Shown one piece after another: positions 8,349 through 15,838 of a DNA stretch of 64,000 bases. A program made the position numbers and the translations under genes. The notes beneath the pieces were generated by a model. The model ran no database searches, had not been told where the DNA came from, and worked only from the letters and a program-made list of their open reading frames with translations. Origin of the DNA: Amycolatopsis azurea DSM 43854 (GTDB lineage: Bacteria; Actinomycetota; Actinomycetes; Mycobacteriales; Pseudonocardiaceae); assembly GCF_001995215.1 (NCBI RefSeq), contig NZ_MUXN01000036.1, forward strand, positions 1 through 64,000, read 5' to 3'. The stretch's first letter is position 1. Every line of letters begins with the position of its first letter.

Positions 8349-8969
8349 ATGGTGAAGGTGCCGAAGCAGGTGGATCACGCCGCGCGCCGCGCGGAGATCG
8401 CCGAGGCACTGACGCGGCTGACGGCCACGCGAGGTCTCGAAGGAGTCAGCCTGCGGCACGTCGCCGCCGAGGCGGGCATGTCGATGGGCTTGGTGCAGCA
8501 CTACTTCAAGACCAAGGACGAGATGCTGCTCTTCGCGATCGAGCGCCGCTCGCAACTCTACGAAGAGGGCATCAAGGCCCGGCTGGAGTCCGGCGAGGTG
8601 CCTTCGACACCCAAGGCCATTCTGCGCGCGATCGTCGCCGAGATCCTGCCGCTCGACGAACGCCGCCGCGGCGACTGGCTGATGGGCGTGGCGTTCTTCA
8701 TCCGGTCGATTTCCGACCCCTCCTTCGGGGCCGCGCTCACCGAAGGCGTGCCTCAGCTGTTCGAACTGTTCGCCGTCCTGATCCGCCAGGGCCAGGACGC
8801 GGGCGATGTCGACAAATCGGCCGACGCGATGCACGAATCGACGGTCCTCTGGGCACTCGCGGATTCGCAGGGCACCAACATCGTGATGAAGCACCGGACG
8901 CCGGACGAGGCGATGTCCACTGTGGACTACTACCTCGACCGGCTGTTCGGCTCAGCTCCCCCCGGATGA
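8349..8969 (+). CDS. TetR family transcriptional regulator
   Basis: 206-residue repressor-type protein. The N-terminal helix-turn-helix domain shows AEALTRLTATRGLEGVSLRHVAAEAGMSMGLVQHYFKTKDEML (written here in parts: GVSLRHVAAEAGMSMGLVQH carries the recognition helix). The rest is the ligand-binding helical domain. ATG 8349 is taken as start, though GTG 8352 is possible; no strong ribosome-binding site is visible. Two operators precede it, so it likely represses itself and the divergent PH-domain pair. Its last codons overlap the convergent GOLPH3-like gene by 18 bases. Confidence 0.88.
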   Translation: MVKVPKQVDHAARRAEIAEALTRLTATRGLEGVSLRHVAAEAGMSMGLVQHYFKTKDEMLLFAIERRSQLYEEGIKARLESGEVPSTPKAILRAIVAEILPLDERRRGDWLMGVAFFIRSISDPSFGAALTEGVPQLFELFAVLIRQGQDAGDVDKSADAMHESTVLWALADSQGTNIVMKHRTPDEAMSTVDYYLDRLFGSAPPG

Positions 8970-9596
8970 CGACACGGCCGACGCCCGCACCGCCCGCAGT
9001 TCCCGGAACAGCTTGCGCAGCGCCGGAACCGCGTCCCCGCCCCGTTCGGCCAACTCCTCGATCCGGTCCTTGTACTGACGCCTGTCCTTGCCCGAGACGA
9101 CTCCGCGGAGTTCCACGGCGGCCACCAGGGCGGTGAGCGCGGCGTCCTCGTCGGACACCGGCGAGGGTCCGCGCAGCGCCTGATCGACCGACGCCCGCAG
9201 CCGTTCGACGGTGGCCGTGTCCCGCACGATCGGGTTGCGCGACGGGAACAGGCCGAGCAGCCGGCCGGTCTTCATGTCGATCACGCCCGCGGTGTCCAGC
9301 TGGGACTCCAGCGCCTCCAAGGTGCCGCGCGCGTCCTTGCGCACCCACCATTTCCACTTGCGGGGGCTCTCTCCCGCGATCTCGGCGAGCATCTCGTCGA
9401 GGACCAGGTCACCGGTCGGCCCGGCGCCCGACACCGCGACCTTGCCGTCGTCGTCGGCGACACGGCCGCGCAGCACGAGATCGGTCAGGGCGGCACCGCG
9501 GATCATCAGGCCCGCCCGCTGCCGGTCGCGCAGTTTGTTCTTTCCTACGTCGCAGGCGAGCAGATACGCCTTGGCGGGCAACGAAAGTTCGGTCAT
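8952..9596 (-). CDS. GOLPH3/VPS74 (GPP34) family protein
   Basis: 214-residue soluble protein starting MTELSLPAKAYLLACDVGKN and containing AGLMIRGAALTDLVLRGRV, the pattern of the GPP34 domain. Eukaryotic relatives bind phosphatidylinositol-4-phosphate and Golgi glycosyltransferases; the bacterial role is not established. Its start is 2 bases after the stop of the GT39 glycosyltransferase gene, so the two are surely co-transcribed. That pairing with a membrane glycosyltransferase echoes the eukaryotic partnership, but this is only suggestive. Confidence 0.85.
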   Translation of the reverse strand: MTELSLPAKAYLLACDVGKNKLRDRQRAGLMIRGAALTDLVLRGRVADDDGKVAVSGAGPTGDLVLDEMLAEIAGESPRKWKWWVRKDARGTLEALESQLDTAGVIDMKTGRLLGLFPSRNPIVRDTATVERLRASVDQALRGPSPVSDEDAALTALVAAVELRGVVSGKDRRQYKDRIEELAERGGDAVPALRKLFRELRAVRASAVSSSGGS

Positions 9597-9598
9597 CG

Positions 9599-11053
9599 TC
9601 AGTGCCTTTCCAGCTTGGGCCAGATCTCGTCCCAGGAACCCTGCCTGCCGTCATACCGCCACAGCAGCCCCTCCACCACCGGGGTCACCGAGGTGAAGTA
9701 CGGCTTGAGCAGTCCCGGATCGAAGCCGAGGAACAGCACGCTGTCCGCGGACTCCGGTGGCCGGTCGAAGTACCAGTAGCCGCGGTGGCCACTGTAAACG
9801 CGATCGATGCCGTACCGCTGACCGTAGAACTCGGTCGCGGCGGCGAACGGGTAGATCTCGGCGTAGACGGCGGTGCGTGCCCGCTGCTCCGGCGGCAGTG
9901 CCGCGTACGTCTCACCGATCGCCTTGACCAGTTCCTGCTGCGGCAGTTCGCCACCGGCGAAGGAGCTGCCGAGCGTGATCGGGCCGAAGCTCGTCCGGGT
10001 CATGGTCGCCGGGTAGATCGGCAGGCCGGCGAGGGTGATCACGGCCGAAAGCACCATCGCCGGCCAGGCCACCAGCCGCCACTTGGGCACGTGCCGGGCG
10101 AAACCCGTCGCGGCGGCGGCGAACGGCAGTGCGAAGACGCTCATCAGGTAGTAGGAACGGCCGTGCAACAGCAGGAACGCCACGATGAGCGCAAATATCG
10201 CTACCCCCAGGAAGCGATATCCGCGAAGTTCACGCGAAAAGATCAGCCGGACGAGGCCGTAGACGAACGCGAGCACCCCCGCGCCGACACCCGCCGTCAG
10301 GAATCCGTCGCGCAGGAAGGGCCACGTGCCGGGGAACTCCGCCGAGACGACGTCGTTCATGATCAGGTACGGCCAGCCGTTCGAGGCCTGCCAGAGCAGC
10401 GTCGGGATCGTCGCGACGACGGCGATTCCCGCGCCCAGCCACAGTTTCGGCCGTCGCAGCAGCTCTCTCGGCCCGAGCACGAGCGCGGCGAGCAGAGCCA
10501 GCGCCCAGAAGGCGGGGATGAGGAACTTCGTCTCCAGGGAGATCGCGGTGACGACACCGGCCCAGACCAGCAGCCCGTCACGGCGGACCCGCACCCAGCG
10601 GACGACCAGCCAGACGATCACCGTCCAGAGGAACGGATCGAAGACGTAGGTGCCGATCCAGTGGCTGACGATGATCACCCCGGACGACGCGTAGAGCCCG
10701 GCGGCGAGCACCTGCGCGCCGCGTCCGCCGCCCAGTTCCCTGGCGATCAGCGCGGTGACGACCACCCCGGCGGCCGCGGCCAGCGTCATCGGCAGGCGCA
10801 GCATCACCAGCGAGCCGGGGAACAGCGTGTCCATCGCCCCGGCCAGCGCCGGGATCAGCGGCGGCTGGTCGAAGTACCCCCACGCCAGGTGTTCCCGGCC
10901 CGCCATCAGGAAGTACAGCTCGTCGAAGCCGTGCGCGTACCGGCCGCTCGTGGCCAGCAGCGCGGCGGCGGCCAGCGCGGCGACGACGAACACCGGCAGC
11001 CGGGCGAAGACCTGCTCCTGTCCTGTTCGGACTGTCTGGGTCGCGATGCTCAT
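9599..11053 (-). CDS. GT39 family membrane glycosyltransferase
   Basis: 484-residue polytopic protein of the ArnT/PMT (GT39) type, which moves a sugar from a polyprenyl-phosphate donor outside the membrane. After the first membrane segment comes HGFDELYFLMAGREHLAWGY with the catalytic-type acidic residues, followed by FDQPPLIPALAG. About ten further hydrophobic segments follow, then an extracytoplasmic C-terminal domain from about residue 355. Acceptor unknown. ATG 11053 is used. It is directly upstream of the GOLPH3-like gene and divergent from the kinase gene at 11168. Confidence 0.87.
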   Translation of the reverse strand: MSIATQTVRTGQEQVFARLPVFVVAALAAAALLATSGRYAHGFDELYFLMAGREHLAWGYFDQPPLIPALAGAMDTLFPGSLVMLRLPMTLAAAAGVVVTALIARELGGGRGAQVLAAGLYASSGVIIVSHWIGTYVFDPFLWTVIVWLVVRWVRVRRDGLLVWAGVVTAISLETKFLIPAFWALALLAALVLGPRELLRRPKLWLGAGIAVVATIPTLLWQASNGWPYLIMNDVVSAEFPGTWPFLRDGFLTAGVGAGVLAFVYGLVRLIFSRELRGYRFLGVAIFALIVAFLLLHGRSYYLMSVFALPFAAAATGFARHVPKWRLVAWPAMVLSAVITLAGLPIYPATMTRTSFGPITLGSSFAGGELPQQELVKAIGETYAALPPEQRARTAVYAEIYPFAAATEFYGQRYGIDRVYSGHRGYWYFDRPPESADSVLFLGFDPGLLKPYFTSVTPVVEGLLWRYDGRQGSWDEIWPKLERH

Positions 11054-11167
11054 GGGCTTCAGTCCACCGGAAACGGTCGCGGCCGGAAACCGGGTAAGGA
11101 GGGTGAACGGATAGACGAAAGTTGCGGATCTCCCCGCCTTCGGGCGGCCGCTGGTTACCGTGACCGG

Positions 11168-12376
11168 GTGGAGAGAAGCAGGCCGTTCCGGCCGGGACCG
11201 GTCGACACCTTGTGGCTCACGCTGGCCTCGCTCGCGTTCGTCGGCCTGGACCTCGCGCTGTACATCTTCGGCGAACCGACGACGGGCTGGGCGGGCCCCG
11301 CCGCGGGCGTCACCCTGCAGGTGGCGCTCGATCTCTCGCTGATCCTGCTGTTCCGGTATCCGCGGCTGGTCGCGGGCCTGGTCGTGGCGGGCGGGCTGCT
11401 GATGCTCGCCTCCGATCTCCTCTCCCCCGGGCTGCTGGTGCCGGAGCGGCAGCTGACACTGATGACCGTCCCGACCATCACCCCCGTGGTGCTGAGCCAG
11501 CTGGCCCGCTTGATCGACCGGCGGACCCTGCTCTGGCTGACCGCGATCCTGGTTCTCTGCGCGTCGCGGCCGTGGGACGCGCAGTGGAACACCACCCCGT
11601 TCGGCCTGCTGGGCACGGCGTTGCCCGCCACGCTTTCGCTGTACTTCGAGGCGCGGCGCCAGTTGCTGCGCTCACTGCGAGACCGTGCCGAACGCGCCGA
11701 ACGCGAACAGCACCTGCTCGCCGAACGCGCCCGCGCCGAGGAACGGCGGAAACTGGCCGAGGAGATGCACGACGTCGTCACGCACCGGCTGAGCCTGATG
11801 GTGCTGCACGCCGGCGCGCTCGGCGTCGTCTCGGCGGACGAGGCGGTGCGGACCTCCGCCGAGGACATCCGGCGCGAAGGCGCGCTGGCACTGGACGAAC
11901 TGCGGGATCTCGTCGGGGTGCTGCGCAACGGCGCGAACGCCGGGCCGCGCACGCTCACCGACGGCGCGGCGGGCGATCCGGCGACGCTGGTCGCGGAATC
12001 GGCGTCGGTCGGCATCCCGACCGAACTGGCGGTGCACGGCGATCCCGGGCGGATCTCCCCGACCGTGGCGCGCACGGCGTACCGCGTCGTGCAGGAGGCG
12101 CTGACGAACGTCCGCAAACACGCTCCGGGGTCGACAGCGACCGTCGATCTCCGCTATCACGCGGGCGGGCTGGACATCGCGGTGGAGAACACGCGAGCGG
12201 GTGCCGCGCCGGATCCGGCGCTGGCGGGGAGCGGTTCCGGCGCGGGACTCGCCGGGCTGCGGCAGCGCGTCGAACTGATCGGCGGCCGGTTCGACGCCGG
12301 ACCGCGAACGGGCGGCGGGTACCGCGTCGATGCGATACTTCCGGCCTACGTCCCGACGACGGAAGGAGACCGGTGA
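11168..12376 (+). CDS. Two-component histidine kinase (NarL/DesK type)
   Basis: 402-residue sensor kinase. The N-terminal half has about five hydrophobic segments (residues 17-150). The dimerisation domain HisKA_3 contains LAEEMHDVVTHRLSLMVLHA with the phospho-accepting His, and the HATPase domain has YRVVQEALTNVRKHAPG and GAGLAGLRQRVELIGG. I chose GTG 11168 (VERSRPFRPG); the open frame extends far upstream, but that part is antisense to the GT39 gene. The stop overlaps the response regulator start as GTGA. Confidence 0.92.
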   Translation: MERSRPFRPGPVDTLWLTLASLAFVGLDLALYIFGEPTTGWAGPAAGVTLQVALDLSLILLFRYPRLVAGLVVAGGLLMLASDLLSPGLLVPERQLTLMTVPTITPVVLSQLARLIDRRTLLWLTAILVLCASRPWDAQWNTTPFGLLGTALPATLSLYFEARRQLLRSLRDRAERAEREQHLLAERARAEERRKLAEEMHDVVTHRLSLMVLHAGALGVVSADEAVRTSAEDIRREGALALDELRDLVGVLRNGANAGPRTLTDGAAGDPATLVAESASVGIPTELAVHGDPGRISPTVARTAYRVVQEALTNVRKHAPGSTATVDLRYHAGGLDIAVENTRAGAAPDPALAGSGSGAGLAGLRQRVELIGGRFDAGPRTGGGYRVDAILPAYVPTTEGDR

Positions 12377-13023
12377 TCCGGGTGGTCGTCGTCGACGACG
12401 AACCGATGGTCTGCGCGCATCTGCGGACGATCCTCGGTTCCGCGGCCGACATCGAGGTCGTGGCGCAGGCCCAGGACGGCGCCGAGGCCGTCGAAGCCGT
12501 GGTCCGGCACCGGCCGCGCGTGGTGCTGATGGACCTGCGGATGCCCGGTGTCGACGGGCTGACCGCCATCGAGCGGATCGCGAAACTCCCCGAGCCGCCC
12601 GCGGTCGTCGCGCTGACGACGTTCGACGCGGACACCTACGTCATCCGCGCGCTGCGGGCGGGAGCGGCCGGGTTCCTGGTGAAGTCCACGCCGCCGGAGG
12701 ATCTGATCGGCCTGGTCCGGGTCGCCGCGGACGGGCACACCGTGCTCTCCCCCGAAGCGGCGCAACGGCTCGTGGCGATGTCGGCCGACGGGCGGCGTCG
12801 CGGGGACGACGCGCGGCGGAAGACCGACGGGTTGACCGAACGCGAGACGGACGTCCTGGCCTGTCTCGGCGAAGGACTGTCCAATGCGGACATCGCGGCG
12901 AGACTGCATCTGGCCGAGGCGACGGTGAAGAGCTACGTGTCGCGGATGCTGGTCAAACTGGACTGCGCGAACCGGACCCAGGCGGGTCTGCTGGCGCACG
13001 AGGCCGGTCTGGTCAAGCGGTGA
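12373..13023 (+). CDS. LuxR/NarL-family response regulator
   Basis: 216-residue response regulator. The receiver domain shows VVVDDEP with acidic residues D8/D9, phospho-acceptor D54 in LMDLRMPG and the conserved Lys in FLVKST. The C-terminal LuxR helix-turn-helix is LTERETDVLACLGEGLSNAD followed by ATVKSYVSRMLVKLDC. Translationally coupled to its kinase by GTGA. Its 3' end overlaps the convergent HxlR gene by 11 bases. Confidence 0.93.
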   Translation: MIRVVVVDDEPMVCAHLRTILGSAADIEVVAQAQDGAEAVEAVVRHRPRVVLMDLRMPGVDGLTAIERIAKLPEPPAVVALTTFDADTYVIRALRAGAAGFLVKSTPPEDLIGLVRVAADGHTVLSPEAAQRLVAMSADGRRRGDDARRKTDGLTERETDVLACLGEGLSNADIAARLHLAEATVKSYVSRMLVKLDCANRTQAGLLAHEAGLVKR

Positions 13024-13375
13024 GCTGGCCGTCGTAACTCTTGCGGGCGTCGAGGACCTCGCCCATGTGGACGCGAGCCCATTTGTCGAGCATGTCGAGC
13101 GGTTCGGCGAGGTTGCGGCCGAGCTCGGTCAGCTCGTACTCGACGTGCGGCGGGATCTCCGGGTACGCGGTGCGCGTCAGGATGCCGTCGCGGACGAGGC
13201 TGCGGAGCGTCTGGGTGAGGACCTTCTGCGAGATGCCGCGCACGCGTTTGCCGATCTCGGTGAACCGGAGCGGGCCGTCGCCGAGCACGCCGACGATCAG
13301 CACGGTCCACTGGTCGCCGATGCGGTCGAGCAGCGCGCGGGTGGGGCAGTCGGGGTCGTACGGGTTTCCGAGCAC
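13013..13375 (-). CDS. HxlR family transcriptional regulator
   Basis: 120-residue winged-helix protein. CPTRALLDRIGDQWTVLIVG, the signature HxlR opening with one cysteine near the N-terminus, is followed by LRFTEIGKRVRGISQKVLTQ (recognition helix) and the wing PHVEYELTELG. Start GTG 13375 has GGAGG six bases upstream. HxlR proteins often sense electrophiles or redox state through the N-terminal Cys; that is family knowledge only. A short dyad just upstream may be its operator. Confidence 0.9.
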   Translation of the reverse strand: MLGNPYDPDCPTRALLDRIGDQWTVLIVGVLGDGPLRFTEIGKRVRGISQKVLTQTLRSLVRDGILTRTAYPEIPPHVEYELTELGRNLAEPLDMLDKWARVHMGEVLDARKSYDGQLTA

Positions 13376-13386
13376 GTGACCTCCTC

Positions 13387-13403
13387 ACTCTCTCCGGGAG
13401 AGT
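13387..13403. promoter_or_regulatory. Candidate HxlR operator
   Basis: Dyad ACTCTC-TCCGG-GAGAGT (17 bases) directly upstream of the HxlR ribosome-binding site, in the 35-base gap between the HxlR start and the TetR stop at 13411. Position suggests autoregulation; the assignment is inference. Confidence 0.5.
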
Positions 13404-13410
13404 AACATGC

Positions 13411-14034
13411 CTAGTGGGAGCGAGCGGGCTGCATCAGCGTCTCGAACAACAGGATCAGGTGACGGCGGCCGCGCTCCCAGCGCGCCTCCAGCTCGGTCTG
13501 GTCGCGGGTCGCCCAGCTGGCGATGAGGATGCCGCGGACGACGTCCATCGCCGTGTACACCGCGTGCAGGAACTCCGGATGCGCCGAATGGTCCGGCAGC
13601 AGCGCCTTGCCGAAATCGACCAGGCTGCTCGTCGCGATCGGCTCGACCACCGCCATCTGGGCACGCAGTTCCGCGTCGGTCCGCGAGGCCACCCACAGCT
13701 CCACGGTCGCCGAGAAGACCGGGCCCTGGTGCATCTCCCACAGCAGCTGCAACGCGTCCCCGACCGGGTCGGCCGACGCCTTGAGCCTGTCGATCTCGGC
13801 CATCGCGACCTCGGTGCGCTTGGCCGCGAGATGCCGGATCGCGGAGGTGACGAGGTCGGTCTTGGTCGGGAAATGGTGCACCTGCGCGCCGCGGGTCACC
13901 CCGGCGCGATCCGCGACACGGGTGGTCGTGGTGCCCGCGTAGCCGTACTCGACGAGACAGTCGATCGTGGCGTCGAGCAGCCTGACGCGCATCGCGGCGC
14001 TGCGTTCCTCCTGCGTGCGTCGTGGGGCTGCCAT
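13411..14034 (-). CDS. TetR family transcriptional regulator
   Basis: 207-residue protein. The helix-turn-helix region is LVEYGYAGTTTTRVADRAGV followed by TRGAQVHHFPTKTDLV; the remainder is a helical ligand/dimer domain (TetR_C group) ending in FETLMQPARSH. It starts 9 bases downstream of the SRPBCC gene on the same strand and is probably co-transcribed with it. Effector unknown. Confidence 0.88.
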   Translation of the reverse strand: MAAPRRTQEERSAAMRVRLLDATIDCLVEYGYAGTTTTRVADRAGVTRGAQVHHFPTKTDLVTSAIRHLAAKRTEVAMAEIDRLKASADPVGDALQLLWEMHQGPVFSATVELWVASRTDAELRAQMAVVEPIATSSLVDFGKALLPDHSAHPEFLHAVYTAMDVVRGILIASWATRDQTELEARWERGRRHLILLFETLMQPARSH

Positions 14035-14043
14035 GCGCCTACT

Positions 14044-14481
14044 TTATGGGGCGCCTCGCGAGGCCCGCGCCACGAGGCCGTCGACCATGCGCCCGAAGAA
14101 GCGGCCGAGGAACCGGCGGTAGAGCCCTCCGGTGCCGGGGATCTTGGGGACGAACGACGCGTGCCAGTGGATGTCGGTGCCGCCGAGCGCGGGCGTGAGG
14201 TCGACGTACGCGCGGTAGTCGCGCAGCGGCATCCCCTTGCGCAGCGTGTAGCCGAAGCGTTTGCCGGGTTCGAGCGCGATGACCTCTTCGCAGGCGTTGA
14301 CGCCGTTCGTGCTGAAGACGCCGATGGCGCCGAGGCCGTTCCGGTCACCCGTCTCCAGGACGCGGAACTTGCCCAGCGGGGACCAGTCGGGCCAGTGCTC
14401 GCGGTCTTCGAGGAGGGCGTAGACGGCCTCGGGGCTCGCGCTCGTGTGGCCGTTCGCGGAAATGCGCTGGATCTTCGCCAT
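14044..14481 (-). CDS. SRPBCC (START-like) family protein
   Basis: 145-residue protein with the polyketide cyclase/dehydrase-type SRPBCC fold, a hydrophobic-ligand pocket. Visible landmarks are the first strand IQRISANGHTSASPEAVYAL, REHWPDWSPLG, and the central sheet RDYRAYVDLTPALGGTDIHW. Start ATG 14481 with GGAGACC upstream. First gene of a pair with the TetR at 13411; the repeat block 14501-15149 lies immediately upstream, so its promoter must sit within or beside that block. Confidence 0.85.
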   Translation of the reverse strand: MAKIQRISANGHTSASPEAVYALLEDREHWPDWSPLGKFRVLETGDRNGLGAIGVFSTNGVNACEEVIALEPGKRFGYTLRKGMPLRDYRAYVDLTPALGGTDIHWHASFVPKIPGTGGLYRRFLGRFFGRMVDGLVARASRGAP

Positions 14482-14601
14482 GCGGTCTCCTTCTCTGCTC
14501 GTCGTGAGTGGCGAACTCGGGCTCTTGAGCCGAAGGTCAAAGGTGTCTTGCGGGCTGCTGGGCGACGCCTGCCCTCCGGGCTGGTGGCCTCGTCAGGAAG
14601 C

Positions 14602-14654
14602 GTTGTGAAAGCCACTTTCACAACGCTGATTGTTGCGAAAGTGGCTTTCACAAC
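14602..14654. repeat. Paired GAAAG palindrome (long hairpin)
   Basis: Units 14602-14624 and 14632-14654, separated by 7 bases, with outer arms GTTGTGAAAG and CTTTCACAAC. Compared with the 6086 copy the outer arms changed on both sides (GTG/CAC for GCG/CGC), preserving pairing; one inner pair is mismatched. Confidence 0.83.
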
Positions 14655-14710
14655 ACCCGGTGCCGCCCGGTCAGCGTCGGTACGGCGGGTCGTGCGCGAC
14701 GATTCAGGTT

Positions 14711-15124
14711 GTTGAGGGTAAGGCAAATATGGCGCGATCGAGCCTCTTGTTGAGCAGGCTCTCTCCGTTGACTTCAGGGCAGGGTCTTCGAGGTGCGGCC
14801 TGAACTGGTCCACAGGAGCCGATCGCGACCTCGGCTGTCCACAAGGGACTTTCCTTCCCGCAGGAGCGCCCGTTTTGGGTACTTTGTGTGGCTTTGCGCA
14901 GGGGTCGTGAGTGATAAGGAGCGTTCTAACCCTCTTTATCACTCACGACCCCGCACAAAACCGTTCATACCGACATCAATCGGACACCCAGTAGCCGCCA
15001 AGCGTCCTATGTGGACACTCGGGGCGCAGTCGGCCTCACTGGTCAGTCCAGAACCATGCCTTGATGCGGCGAAGAAGGTCAGTTTGACAGGGATCGATCA
15101 CGCCATATTTGACTTACCTCTCAA
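14711..15124. repeat. Internal inverted repeat pair
   Basis: Left arm 14711-14741 and right arm 15095-15124 are reverse complements with a few differences; the shared words are CAAATATGGCG and CGATCGA preceded by TTGAG and GGTAAG. They enclose about 350 bases that include the 14901-14952 palindrome. Confidence 0.72.
14901..14952. repeat. Compact GTGAGTGATAA palindrome
   Basis: 21-base arms (14901-14921 and 14932-14952) with a single G:T-type mismatch around GCGTTCTAAC. The arm begins GGGGTCGTGAGTGATAA, the same word that forms the ends of the larger fold-back elements. Confidence 0.8.
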
Positions 15125-15161
15125 GAGAACACGAATCGCCACTCACGACCCCCTCGAATCG

Positions 15162-15818
15162 TCACCCGGGTTCGTGCCACGGGAAGCCGTCCGGCGCGGC
15201 GGCGGCCCTGGCCAGCAACTCCTCGTCCTGATGGCCGTGGACGTCGTGGAGGAAGGGAAAGTCCTCCGGCCGGACAGTGAGCTTGGCGACCGGCCGGACC
15301 GGCACCGGGCTGGCGGCCTGGGTCGGCCGGATCTCACCGTCCGCCGGCTCGAGTTCGAACGTCGCGGACGGCAGCAGGTACACCGTGCCGGTCCGCCACG
15401 GCCGCCGAGCCAAGGCAGGCGCGCTGATGGAGAAGTGATAGCGGGCCTCGCCACCGGCCCGCACGCACGCGTTGCACATCGACACCGGCAGGCTGTCGCG
15501 GTCCAGGATCGCGTAGAACATCGGCCAGATCCCGTCGGCCGCGGCGAACACCGCGTGCCTGCTGCCGAAGTCCGTGATGTCCGGCGGCTGTCGTGGCACG
15601 AATTCGGTGATGCCGGAGTCGCCCGAGCCGTGCAGGACGAAGTCCGCCCGGTCGGCGGCGTGGCACAGAAACTGCCATTTCGGAGCGTCGAGACGGTAGT
15701 CGAAGGGTCGGTCGGGACCGGCCGCGAGCGCTTCGTCCAGCGTCGCGTCGAACCGCTCCCGCAGCGCGGCCGACGCCGGCATGGCCGGTCGGCGCAGCCA
15801 GAAGTCGGGCAGGCTCAT
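15162..15818 (-). CDS. Hypothetical protein
   Basis: 218-residue soluble protein I do not recognise. It has no signal peptide or membrane segment. Landmarks are MSLPDFWLRRPAMPA, the aromatic-rich PKWQFLCHAADRADFVLHG, a possible CxxC (SMCNACVRAGGEARYHFSIS) that could bind metal or be redox active, and a C-terminal Pro/Val-rich stretch ending in PFLHDVHGHQDEELLARA. ATG 15818 is chosen as the first methionine of the conserved-looking region. It lies 20 bases downstream of the Xaa-Pro peptidase gene and may be co-transcribed with it. Confidence 0.65.
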   Translation of the reverse strand: MSLPDFWLRRPAMPASAALRERFDATLDEALAAGPDRPFDYRLDAPKWQFLCHAADRADFVLHGSGDSGITEFVPRQPPDITDFGSRHAVFAAADGIWPMFYAILDRDSLPVSMCNACVRAGGEARYHFSISAPALARRPWRTGTVYLLPSATFELEPADGEIRPTQAASPVPVRPVAKLTVRPEDFPFLHDVHGHQDEELLARAAAAPDGFPWHEPG

Positions 15819-15838
15819 GATTCCGACGATAGCCAGAA

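Larger units (their letters stand above)
14501..15149. repeat. Nested fold-back element
   Basis: This 649-base gene-free block is closed by inverted ends: GTCGTGAGTGGCGA at 14501-14514 and its complement at 15136-15149. The CTCTTGAG and TCAAA words that follow on the left are also mirrored on the right. Inside lie a second inverted pair (14711-14741 with 15095-15124), a compact palindrome (14901-14952) and a GAAAG hairpin (14602-14654). No credible coding sequence is seen. Related ends occur at 21243-21571 and 33042. Confidence 0.75.

Noticed and set aside
9602..11167. Very long plus-strand open frame continuing upstream of the kinase
   Set aside because: It is antisense to the GT39 gene, low in hydrophobic residues and rich in Arg/Asp/Gly; a good kinase start exists at 11168.
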